Shown: positions 1 to 6,384 of the stretch, piece after piece
Numbering within the stretch: position 1 is the first letter of the stretch
Layout of the letters: every line of letters begins with the position of its first letter
Source of the DNA: an uncultured Clostridia bacterium
Lineage (GTDB): Bacteria; Bacillota; Clostridia; TANB77; CAG-508
Direction: 5' to 3'
Length of the DNA stretch: 7,815 bases
Assembly (NCBI GenBank): GCA_947625075.1
Contig: CANQMY010000044.1
Location: forward strand, 1-7,815
The notes under the pieces: model-generated
Told to the model about the DNA's origin: nothing
The model's input: the letters and a program-made list of their open reading frames with translations, nothing else
Database searches by the model: none
Translations under genes and position numbers: made by a program

Positions 1-758
1 TTTAAATAACTACTATCTGTTTGTGCAACTTGACTTAAGAAGCTCTCTGGAAGTCCTGATACACCACCAGATACACCATCTATGTTCATATCTCTTACTT
101 CATCTATTGAACTATATCCTTTATATCTTTGATATATTCTCTGTACTACTACCATTAATTTATCATCAAATGATAGATTAAAGTTTTCTTTTTCATAAAT
201 GTCATTTATTTCCTCAGGTGTAATTACATAAGAAGGTTTTGCATCTCCTGATGTATATTTTAGTTCCGCAAGATTATACTTTTTTATCATTTGAGTTAAT
301 GCTTCATAACCGAAATCTTTTTGATACATATATATAATAATATCAAATTTATCTTGTGGAGTTAAAAGGGATGGAACATCAAAAGGAATTGCCTTTGATA
401 CATTTGATTCATCAACTCCATATTCTTTTATTAATAAATCAAATATAAGCTCTTTTACATATTTTTTGTCATTAACATCACCATATGTACATCCTTTTAA
501 AGCTTTTTTCAATTCGTATTTTTTATTTTTTCTTCTCTTTATTTCTTCTTCTGAAAGACCTAAGTCGTAAAGGTTAACTTTTGTAATTTCATCTAGTCTT
601 TTCTTTACGAATTGCATCATCATGTCTAAAGTATAAGTTTTATCATCAACAACGACTTGTTCTTCTACTTCAGCATTTTGTTTCTTTTTTAAATTATTTC
701 TAATTATTACAATAGCTAAAGATATTATTGCAACAATAAGTATAATATTAAAAAACAT
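1..758 (-). CDS. CpaF/TadA-like secretion ATPase, N-terminal part (cut by window edge)
   Basis: This reading frame starts at ATG 758, preceded by an AAAGGAG ribosome binding site about 10 bases upstream, and stays open to the window edge, giving 252 residues. Residues 3-19 form one hydrophobic segment (FFNIILIVAIISLAIVII), followed by a Lys/Asn-rich stretch, so the protein probably has an N-terminal membrane anchor. The rest is charged and mostly helical. The segment around residues 220-235 (IDEVRDMNIDGVSGGVSG) resembles the region before the ATPase core in CpaF/TadA-type pilus-assembly ATPases of clostridia. The Walker A, Asp, Walker B and His boxes would lie beyond position 1, so catalytic function is not shown here. 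It is the fourth gene of an operon with a CpaB-like and two TadZ-like genes, 21 bases after the previous stop, and that context is the main support for the assignment. A membrane anchor is unusual for CpaF, which is normally cytosolic. Confidence 0.62.
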   Translation of the reverse strand, partial: MFFNIILIVAIISLAIVIIRNNLKKKQNAEVEEQVVVDDKTYTLDMMMQFVKKRLDEITKVNLYDLGLSEEEIKRRKNKKYELKKALKGCTYGDVNDKKYVKELIFDLLIKEYGVDESNVSKAIPFDVPSLLTPQDKFDIIIYMYQKDFGYEALTQMIKKYNLAELKYTSGDAKPSYVITPEEINDIYEKENFNLSFDDKLMVVVQRIYQRYKGYSSIDEVRDMNIDGVSGGVSGLPESFLSQVAQTDSSYL

Positions 759-779
759 TGCTAAGGCTCTCCTTTCTAA

Positions 780-1631
780 TTAGTTATTTAACCCAAACTC
801 TTGAGCTTGTCTTAAATAATCTATCTTTTCTACCGTTTTTCTTACTTCACTTATAAAATATTCATTTTTGCCAACCCCTGTATTGTTCATACTTTGAATT
901 GCTAGGAAATAATCTATAATCTTTCCATCAGAACAATTATCTGAAAACAATATATTATATGGTACTACTACTGGAACATTTTTTTCTTTTAAATATCTTC
1001 CAATATTTTTTGCTGTATATTTAGAATTCATGTTATATTTTCCAATTGTAATCATCACATTTTTTCTTCTATAAAACTCATCTTGTGCTTTCAAATCAGC
1101 AAAATTCTGCATAGATTTTTGGTTTTGATTTAATCCTAGTAAAACTAATGTTGATAAATCCATAACCTTTTTTTGATTAGCTAAAGGTATTTTATTACAT
1201 AAATCTACTAAAACAATATCATAAGCTGAATTAGCTACATCAACTATTTGTGAAAAATATACAGAAACATTCATATATTCTTTGAAATCTTTTGTTTTTG
1301 GTGGTTGAAGTAAATCTAATCTATCTTTTAAAATAGGTTTTGTATAACTTCTAATAGTTTCTTTATCTGCTCTATTGCTTGCAAACATTCTAACTAATCC
1401 TTCTAATCCATTTGAAATATCTGCATTCAACGATTTTGTAAATAAATTTTTTATTCCACCATTTTGATTTGGATTAAAGAAACATTCTTCTAGTGTTTTA
1501 TCATTAAAGTCTGTAGAAAATAGTAAAATTTTATAATTATGTTCTATTGCCATAAGAGTTGCAATTGCTGCAACAGAAAGTGTCTGGCCACTTTCTTTCA
1601 TGTCTTTATTTATGAAAGTTATAATTGACAT
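780..1631 (-). CDS. TadZ/CpaE-like MinD/ParA-fold protein (second of a tandem pair)
   Basis: This 283-residue protein resembles the MinD/ParA superfamily used by Tad pilus systems (TadZ/CpaE) to localise the assembly machine at the membrane. Residues 1-40 (strand IITFIN, loop KDMKESGQTLS, helix, strand KILLFSTDF) match the fold's opening strand-loop-helix-strand. The loop is not a normal deviant Walker A (KGGxGKT). The catalytic lysine position is Gln16 (GQT), and the signature lysine appears shifted by one (Lys12). A Walker-B-like strand YDIVLVDLC lies at 137-145 with Asp143, and a later strand NVMITIGKYN (191-200) fits the core sheet. The start ATG has AGAAAGGATGG just upstream. The gene follows the previous stop by 13 bases, so they are clearly co-transcribed. 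ATP binding may be weakened or lost, and a scaffolding role is an inference. Confidence 0.65.
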   Translation of the reverse strand: MSIITFINKDMKESGQTLSVAAIATLMAIEHNYKILLFSTDFNDKTLEECFFNPNQNGGIKNLFTKSLNADISNGLEGLVRMFASNRADKETIRSYTKPILKDRLDLLQPPKTKDFKEYMNVSVYFSQIVDVANSAYDIVLVDLCNKIPLANQKKVMDLSTLVLLGLNQNQKSMQNFADLKAQDEFYRRKNVMITIGKYNMNSKYTAKNIGRYLKEKNVPVVVPYNILFSDNCSDGKIIDYFLAIQSMNNTGVGKNEYFISEVRKTVEKIDYLRQAQEFGLNN

Positions 1632-1644
1632 TTTTCCATCCTTT

Positions 1645-2328
1645 CTACATACTTTTAATTATTCTTTTTATATCACTTTGAGCAATATTATCTCCTGCTA
1701 TTAATGATACTATAAATTCCAAACTATCTCTATATGTTGAAGTAAATTTTCTAAATGTTATTTCTTTAGTAATTTGATTTTCTAATATTGCTTTTCTATC
1801 ATTAATTGTATCAGCAAATATTATTCTTTCTTTTTTCCAAGTAACATTAGTATCTTTAATTAAATAATCTAAGTATGCATCTTCTTTATTAGTAATATTA
1901 GCTGAATATATAACTTTATACATTTCTATAGGTCTTTGTAGAAATTTAAATATTTCTAGTCCTTTAAATAGTTCATATTCATCATAAGAAGTTAAAAAAA
2001 AATTCTTTTGTAGAGCAGGTAACATAAATGAATTTAAAGTTTGAATATTATCTGTATCTATTAATAAATAATCATAATTTAAATTTTGACCTAAATATTG
2101 TGCTATACCATTAAGATTCATAAATCCTAATGCAACATCTACTCCTAAATAATCACTTATAAAGGTATTGTTTGCTCCATTATTAGTTCTTGGAACAACA
2201 TATCTTAATCTTTGTATCATAGTTGCATCAACTACAAGTACTTTTTTATTAAAATTACTTAGAACTTTTGCAATATTGATAAGCAAATCTTTTTTATCAT
2301 AAGCACCAATAAATCCTATTTGTTCCAA
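1645..2328 (-). CDS. Degenerate MinD/ParA-fold protein, TadZ/CpaE-like (first of a tandem pair), TTG start
   Basis: This 227-residue protein has the outline of a small ParA/MinD-fold domain. The opening strand and loop (QIGFIGAYDKKDLLINIAK, residues 3-21) are followed by strand KKVLVVDAT (28-36) and a Walker-B-like strand YDYLLIDTDN (85-94). The P-loop is absent: where KGGxGKT is expected there is GAYDKKDL, with no GK[ST]. It is therefore likely a pseudo-ATPase, possibly pairing with the next gene product. The start codon is TTG. An in-frame TGA at 2335-2337, two codons upstream, rules out a longer form, and AGAAAGGA lies 10 bases ahead. It sits 37 bases after the CpaB-like gene and 13 bases before the second paralogue-like gene. 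Without its neighbours I would call it hypothetical; the TadZ-type role rests on fold outline and operon position. Confidence 0.55.
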   Translation of the reverse strand: MEQIGFIGAYDKKDLLINIAKVLSNFNKKVLVVDATMIQRLRYVVPRTNNGANNTFISDYLGVDVALGFMNLNGIAQYLGQNLNYDYLLIDTDNIQTLNSFMLPALQKNFFLTSYDEYELFKGLEIFKFLQRPIEMYKVIYSANITNKEDAYLDYLIKDTNVTWKKERIIFADTINDRKAILENQITKEITFRKFTSTYRDSLEFIVSLIAGDNIAQSDIKRIIKSM

Positions 2329-2365
2329 TTTTAATCAATCCTTTCTTATGCTTAGGTATTAATTA

Positions 2366-3319
2366 TTACATTCCATACATTTGCTCTAAATATGTTTGTC
2401 TCTCAGATTGTTGTGTTGCTATTTCTGAGCTTCTTCCAGATTCAATTCCAGACTGTCTTGTTGTTTCATCAATTCCATTTAATGCATTATCTACACCTGA
2501 TCTATATTGACTATATGAATTATTATATCTACTAATTAACGCATTTCTAGCAGTAGTAACTATATTTGGATCTATATTTATTAAATTAACTGTTGCAGTT
2601 GATGGTACATAAGTTTGAGTAGATGCTCCTTGGAACCCTGGGTCTACATATTTTGTAGCATAAAGTTTGCTTCCACTAATCTGATAAGCATCAACAATTG
2701 CTGCACTCATTGTAAGTATTTCTCCTTCATTAACATTCATTAATATAGTTTGTGCTGAGAATGTACCTCCTAAATCAGCTAAAGTTACTTTTTTCTTTGA
2801 AATAACTATATAGTCTTCTCCACTTGGTAAGCTTAATCTTATATCAATTGTATCTCCACTTTCTAGTGCAGATGGTAATACAATCATATTATATTCTTGC
2901 TCTCTAACATCATCTGTTACTATTTCATTTTCTACAGAAATCATATCAGCTGTTATAATAGTTTTTGCAGGTATATCAATTTTAGCAATAACTTTAACAG
3001 GTAACAAATTTCCTGCTTCATCTGTTAATGTAGATAATTGATTAAAATCCCCCATTGATAATGCTCCAGTAGATGCAACTTCTGCATTTGCAAGTTGTGT
3101 TGATACAAAATCCATTGTTATTTCTTCTCCAGATTTTATATCTTGATTTATAATTAAAACTGATTTTTGAGCTGCAATTCTTGCTTTATCTTTCTCATTC
3201 ATTTTAAAAATTAAAACTGCTAAAATTACTATTATTATAACTCCTATAAGTCCTGCAATTACTAATCCTTTTATAAAAGATGTTCTTGCTTTCTTTTCCA
3301 ATGGATTCAATGTTGCCAT
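2366..3319 (-). CDS. cpaB: CpaB/RcpC-like SAF-domain pilus assembly protein
   Basis: This 317-residue protein has a basic N-terminus, one transmembrane helix at about 18-38, and then an extracytoplasmic region, as in Flp pilus assembly protein CpaB/RcpC. The SAF domain spans about 54-130, with the two characteristic halves NQDIKSGEEITMDFVS (58-73) and AKIDIPAKTIITADMIS (112-128). A following segment with DIRLSLPSGEDYIVISKKK (159-177) is typical of clostridial CpaB-like proteins. The last 60 residues or so (258-317) are rich in Gln, Ser, Arg and Tyr and match nothing I recognise. In Tad systems CpaB acts in the envelope alongside the secretin or its functional equivalent. A Gram-positive has no outer membrane, so its role here may be to guide the pilus through the wall. 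The start is well supported: ATG with AGGAGG eight bases upstream. It is the first gene of the operon. Confidence 0.75.
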   Translation of the reverse strand: MATLNPLEKKARTSFIKGLVIAGLIGVIIIVILAVLIFKMNEKDKARIAAQKSVLIINQDIKSGEEITMDFVSTQLANAEVASTGALSMGDFNQLSTLTDEAGNLLPVKVIAKIDIPAKTIITADMISVENEIVTDDVREQEYNMIVLPSALESGDTIDIRLSLPSGEDYIVISKKKVTLADLGGTFSAQTILMNVNEGEILTMSAAIVDAYQISGSKLYATKYVDPGFQGASTQTYVPSTATVNLINIDPNIVTTARNALISRYNNSYSQYRSGVDNALNGIDETTRQSGIESGRSSEIATQQSERQTYLEQMYGM

Positions 3320-3356
3320 ATTCCAATCCTCCTATAATTAATTATATATCTATTTT

Positions 3357-3385
3357 ATTTTATATCTATTTACTATTTAAATCAA
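3357..3385 (-). promoter_or_regulatory. Candidate SigA promoter of the cpaB-like operon
   Basis: On the minus strand TTGATT (3385-3380) and TAAAAT (3362-3357) are separated by 17 bases, placing a start site near 3350 and a leader of about 30 bases before the cpaB-like ATG. The region is very AT-rich, so chance matches are easy. Spacing and position are the main support. Confidence 0.4.
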
Positions 3386-3412
3386 TAATAAAGAGCTATT
3401 GTTTTTATAATT

Positions 3413-3441
3413 TAATATTGTTGTAATATTTTTGTAATATT
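3413..3441. repeat. Short 11-base direct repeats upstream of the cpaB-like promoter
   Basis: TAATATT occurs three times at exact 11-base steps (beginning 3413, 3424 and 3435). The first two full units are TAATATTGTTG and TAATATTTTTG, and the third is partial. Each core contains the palindrome AATATT. The array lies roughly 60-90 bases upstream of the predicted start of the pilus-like operon, on one face of the helix. It could be a regulator or bending site, or AT-rich chance. Confidence 0.4.
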
Positions 3442-3454
3442 CTCTTTTTTTCTT

Positions 3455-3928
3455 CTATTTTTTGCGTTTTTTTAATATTATTCTTTTTATAAAAATAATT
3501 ATAAATATTCCAAATAAAACTCCAAAACTATCAAGTAATACATCTAATATTGAAGCTGATCTTTCTCCTATAAAACTTTGATGAATTTCGTCACTACAAG
3601 CATAAAGAAATCCAAAAATTTCTGTTATAAAAATTTTATTTTTTTCTTTTATTTCAAATGTATTTACTAAGCAAATCGACCATATTCCAACCATAGCATA
3701 AATTGAAAAATGAGCTAATTTTCTAACTATTGGTTCAAGAAAAATAACAACTGATTCCATTTCATCATTTCTTATAAAAAATTTTAAAATATTATAAATA
3801 AATCCTTTACTAACATTGCTTGAATCTTCTCCATTTTGATTTGAAAAAAGAAAAATTAATACTAATGTAGATACTAATAGTATTGCAAAAATTGCTCTTA
3901 ATATTATTTTTTTATTGTTTGTTTTCAT
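3455..3928 (-). CDS. VanZ-family membrane protein
   Basis: This 157-residue protein has about four transmembrane helices (roughly 9-28, 71-90, 101-117 and 131-148) and all the VanZ-family signatures. They are FSNQNGEDS (28-36) after helix 1, RKLAHFSIYA (69-78), YACSDEIHQ (109-117) followed by GER (121-123), and DVLLDSFG (129-136). VanZ itself raises teicoplanin resistance, but most family members in clostridia have no proven role and are not linked to van genes, as here. I see no glycopeptide-resistance genes nearby, so resistance should not be assumed. The start ATG has a modest GTGAG ribosome binding site. It has its own promoter, divergent from the SPFH gene. No terminator is visible in the 135 bases before the cpaB-like gene, so some read-through into that operon is possible. 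Confidence 0.88.
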   Translation of the reverse strand: MKTNNKKIILRAIFAILLVSTLVLIFLFSNQNGEDSSNVSKGFIYNILKFFIRNDEMESVVIFLEPIVRKLAHFSIYAMVGIWSICLVNTFEIKEKNKIFITEIFGFLYACSDEIHQSFIGERSASILDVLLDSFGVLFGIFIIIFIKRIILKKRKK

Positions 3929-3968
3929 TTTTTCTCACTTTCTTTTTATATTTAATTAAACTTTAAAT

Positions 3969-3997
3969 ATTATATAAATAATTTTTAATATGTTCAA
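3969..3997 (-). promoter_or_regulatory. SigA-type promoter of the VanZ-like gene
   Basis: On the minus strand TTGAAC (3997-3992) and a perfect TATAAT (3974-3969) are 17 bases apart. The expected start near 3962 gives a leader of about 34 bases before the ATG at 3928. Confidence 0.55.
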
Positions 3998-4025
3998 TAA
4001 ATTTTGTTTAAAATTGTAAAAACTC

Positions 4026-4054
4026 TTTATTTTTTGCTAAATACATGATATAAT
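4026..4054 (+). promoter_or_regulatory. Extended -10 promoter of the SPFH gene
   Basis: TGATATAAT (4046-4054) is a perfect extended -10 element. The -35 position, 17 bases upstream (4026-4031, TTTATT), is weak, as extended -10 promoters allow. The start site would be near 4061, just ahead of AGGAGG at 4073-4078. Confidence 0.55.
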
Positions 4055-4083
4055 AATTATAGTTTAGTTTTTAGGAGGTTTAT

Positions 4084-5016
4084 ATGTGGTTTTTAATTAT
4101 ACTAGCCATTTTATTAATAATTTGTATATTTTTAAGTATTAAAATAGTAAGACAATCTGAAGTTTATATAATTGAAAGACTTGGTAAGTTTCACAAAGTT
4201 GCTGATGCGGGTCTTACAATAATTATTCCTTTTGTAGATCATATTCGTAGCATTGTAAGTTTAAAACAACAAACTCTAGACATTGCTCCTCAAGAAGTTA
4301 TTACTAAGGATAATGTTACTATTACAATTAATACTGTTGTATTTTATAAAATAATTGATCCAACTAAAGCTGTATATGAAATTCAAAGTTTAAAGAAGGC
4401 AATTGAATACATATCTGTTACATCAATTAGAGATTTAGTTGGTAAAATGGATTTAGATTCTACATTTAGTTCAAGAGATTTAATAAATGATAAATTAAGA
4501 GCAATTCTTGACGAAGCAGCAAATAAATGGGGATGTACTATAGATAGAGTTGAAATACAAGATATTACTCCTCCTCCAGATATTAGAGATGCAATGGAAA
4601 AACAGATGAATGCAGAAAGAAATAAGAGAGCTGCTATTTTACAAGCAGAAGGTGAAAGACAAGCTGCTGTACTTAAAGCTCAAGGAGAAAAAGAAGCTGC
4701 TATCCTTCAAGCAGATGCCGATAGAGAATCAAAAATAAGAAGAGCTGCCGGTGATGCAGATGCTATAAGAAGAGTTGCAGAAGCAAAAGCTGAAGAAGTT
4801 AAATTAGTATACAGTGCTATGATGAAAGCAAATCCAAACCAAACTTTAGTACAACTAAAATCTTTAGAAACATTAAAGGATGTTGCTAATGGAGATGCAA
4901 ATAAAGTATTTATACCTTTTGAAGCAACTAGTGCTCTTTCTGGATTAGGTGTAACTGCAGACATGTTAAAAGAAGAAAAAAAAGCTAAAAAATCTAAATC
5001 AGAAAATGAACAATAA
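4084..5016 (+). CDS. SPFH/Band 7 stomatin-like membrane protein (QmcA type)
   Basis: This 310-residue protein has an N-terminal membrane helix (3-20), an SPFH/Band 7 domain (about 22-185) and a C-terminal coiled coil with a Lys/Glu-rich tail. Family features include SEVYIIERLGKF (25-36), GLTIIIPFVD (43-52), the basic-acidic run around ITKDNVTITIN (73-83) and DITPPPDIRDAMEKQM (160-175). Residues 183-215 are three exact 11-residue units (AAILQAEGERQ, AAVLKAQGEKE, AAILQADADRE), a hendecad pattern typical of SPFH oligomerisation. Such proteins form large membrane rings or microdomain scaffolds and often modulate membrane proteases. The usual partner, an NfeD-like gene, is not adjacent: the gene stands alone between its own promoter and terminator. 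The start is clear, with AGGAGG five bases upstream. The partner protease or function cannot be read from the sequence. Confidence 0.92.
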   Translation: MWFLIILAILLIICIFLSIKIVRQSEVYIIERLGKFHKVADAGLTIIIPFVDHIRSIVSLKQQTLDIAPQEVITKDNVTITINTVVFYKIIDPTKAVYEIQSLKKAIEYISVTSIRDLVGKMDLDSTFSSRDLINDKLRAILDEAANKWGCTIDRVEIQDITPPPDIRDAMEKQMNAERNKRAAILQAEGERQAAVLKAQGEKEAAILQADADRESKIRRAAGDADAIRRVAEAKAEEVKLVYSAMMKANPNQTLVQLKSLETLKDVANGDANKVFIPFEATSALSGLGVTADMLKEEKKAKKSKSENEQ

Positions 5017-5062
5017 TAAATCTGTTTTTTAAGAAATATATTGAATTAATATTTAAAATTTT

Positions 5063-5100
5063 AGAATAGTTAACTCCAGCAGAGTTAACTATTCTTTTTT
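5063..5100 (+). terminator. Intrinsic terminator after the SPFH gene
   Basis: A perfect 14-bp inverted repeat (AGAATAGTTAACTC at 5063-5076, its complement at 5082-5095) with a five-base loop CAGCA is followed by a T run (5095-5100), then ATTT. It lies 46 bases after the SPFH stop. The repair operon converges from the other side with its stop at 5117-5119. In that direction the hairpin is followed by AAAATTTT, so it is a weaker terminator for rarA. Confidence 0.9.
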
Positions 5101-5116
5101 ATTTAACCATACTTTG

Positions 5117-5251
5117 TTAATCTGGTATATTTTCATCTTTTATAAAATATTTTGTTCCAACCATTTTATCTGGTAGATATTGTTGTTCAACCCAATGTTT
5201 TGGATAATCATGAGGATATTTATATCCAACAGAATAACCTTCTTTAAGCAT
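5117..5251 (-). pseudogene. rarA: Detached C-terminal tail of RarA, in the +1 frame
   Basis: Downstream of the rarA stop, in the next frame, 44 codons read GMLKEGYSVGYKYPHDYP and then WVEQQYLPDKMVGTKYF, up to TAA at 5117-5119. This is the conserved end of RarA/MgsA proteins, whose members carry a GY..GY.Y.HDY block followed by a QQYLPD-like block. No ribosome binding site fits a separate start here, although the frame is open back to an ATG at 5317. Joining it to the upstream frame with one base removed restores NAPAQ-GMLKEGYSVGY, which has the same spacing as the family motif. It is therefore the rest of rarA and not a separate gene. The conservation suggests the break is recent, an assembly or sequencing error, or a frameshifting site. 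Confidence 0.8.
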
Positions 5252-6362
5252 TCCGCTGTGCTGGAGCATTTCTAATATGCATTGGTATTGTTCCAGTATC
5301 CTTATTTTGTACATCATCTAATGCCTTATTTATTGCCAAATATGAAGCATTAGATTTTAATGAATTCGCATTATATATTGCCGCTTCAGATAATATAATC
5401 CTTGCCTCAGGCATTCCCACAGAATTAACTGCTTGCATCGCTGCATTTGCAACAACTAAAGCATTAGGATTAGCAAGACCAACATCTTCTGATGCAGAAA
5501 TAACTATTCTTCTTGCTAAAAACATCGGATCCTCTCCTGCATTTAATGCTCTTGCTAAATAAAATACAGTTGCATCAGGGTCTGAACCTCTCATTGATTT
5601 TATAAATGCACTTATATTATCATAATGTGAATCTCCATCTTTATCAAATACTGCTTTTCTAGTTTGTACACATTCTTTAGCTACTTCATTCGTAATATTT
5701 ATATAACCATCTTTATCTGGTGGAGTTGTAAGTACGGCCACCTCTAAATTATTTAATGCTGTTCTCACATCACCATTTGAAGAAATTGCAAATTTCCTTA
5801 AGATTTCATCCTCTATTTTTATAGAATAACTTTTAAGTCCATCTTCGCTATCTAATGATTTTTTTAGTATTGTATAAATGTTTTCTTCTGTTAAAGGGTT
5901 AAGTCTAAATACCATACTTCTAGAAATTAAAGCTTTATTAACTTCAAAATATGGATTTTCTGTTGTAGCTCCAATTAATATTACTGTTCCATTCTCTACA
6001 TAAGGTAAAAGTGCATCTTGTTGTAATTTATTAAAACGGTGAATTTCATCTATGAACAAAATACACTTTCCACTAGGATTTAATAAAGTATTTTCTGCAT
6101 TTGAAATCGCATCTTTTATATCTACTACTCCAGAAGTAACTGCATTTAATTTTATAAACTTATATTTTGTTGTATTACTAATTACTTTTGCAAGAGATGT
6201 TTTTCCACATCCAGGTGGTCCCCATAAAATTATACTTGATAACCTATCTGCTTTAATTGTTCTATATAATATTTTATTTTCTCCTAATATATGTTCTTGA
6301 CCTACATATTCGTCCAATGTTTTTGGCATCATTCTATATGCTAAAGGTGTATTTAAATCCAT
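5244..6362 (-). CDS. rarA: RarA/MgsA replication-associated recombination AAA+ ATPase (frameshifted near C-terminus)
   Basis: RarA (MgsA; WRNIP1 and Mgs1 in eukaryotes) is a tetrameric clamp-loader-like AAA+ ATPase that acts at stalled replication forks. The 372-residue frame begins with the family's NTPLAYRMMPKTLDEYVGQ (4-22). It has Walker A GPPGCGKT (48-55), Walker B ILFIDEIH (101-108), sensor 1 GATTENP (131-137), an arginine-finger-like SRS (147-149) and sensor 2 GDVR (197-200). The C-terminal tetramerisation region includes RGSDPDATVFYLARAL (258-273) and PEARIILSEAAIY (319-331). It then stops at TAA 5244-5246 just after IPMHIRNAPA, about 42 residues early. The missing tail is present in the +1 frame; corrected length would be 414, normal for the family. 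The start ATG has GAGG upstream. It follows ruvA by 22 bases, so the two form one transcript. Confidence 0.93.
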   Translation of the reverse strand: MDLNTPLAYRMMPKTLDEYVGQEHILGENKILYRTIKADRLSSIILWGPPGCGKTSLAKVISNTTKYKFIKLNAVTSGVVDIKDAISNAENTLLNPSGKCILFIDEIHRFNKLQQDALLPYVENGTVILIGATTENPYFEVNKALISRSMVFRLNPLTEENIYTILKKSLDSEDGLKSYSIKIEDEILRKFAISSNGDVRTALNNLEVAVLTTPPDKDGYINITNEVAKECVQTRKAVFDKDGDSHYDNISAFIKSMRGSDPDATVFYLARALNAGEDPMFLARRIVISASEDVGLANPNALVVANAAMQAVNSVGMPEARIILSEAAIYNANSLKSNASYLAINKALDDVQNKDTGTIPMHIRNAPAQRNA

Positions 6363-6384
6363 TTTTTATTTCCTCTTTTTTAAT

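Noticed and set aside
3380..3408. Possible minus-strand terminator after the VanZ-like gene (CAATA ... TATTG)
   Set aside because: Only a 5-bp AT stem with a long loop and no T tract; not a credible intrinsic terminator.
3455..3928. Glycopeptide resistance gene
   Set aside because: The protein is VanZ-family, but there is no vanHAX, vanY or vanRS nearby, and such solitary VanZ-like genes are common in clostridia without known resistance.
4707..4964. 85-codon open frame on the minus strand inside the SPFH gene
   Set aside because: It is antisense to the Ala/Glu-rich coiled-coil codons of a clear gene and has no recognisable domain; a compositional shadow.
5117..5317. Stand-alone 66-residue gene after rarA
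   Set aside because: Its residues 23-66 are the missing RarA C-terminus, and its first 22 codons are rarA sequence read in another frame, so it is a frameshift fragment and not a gene.
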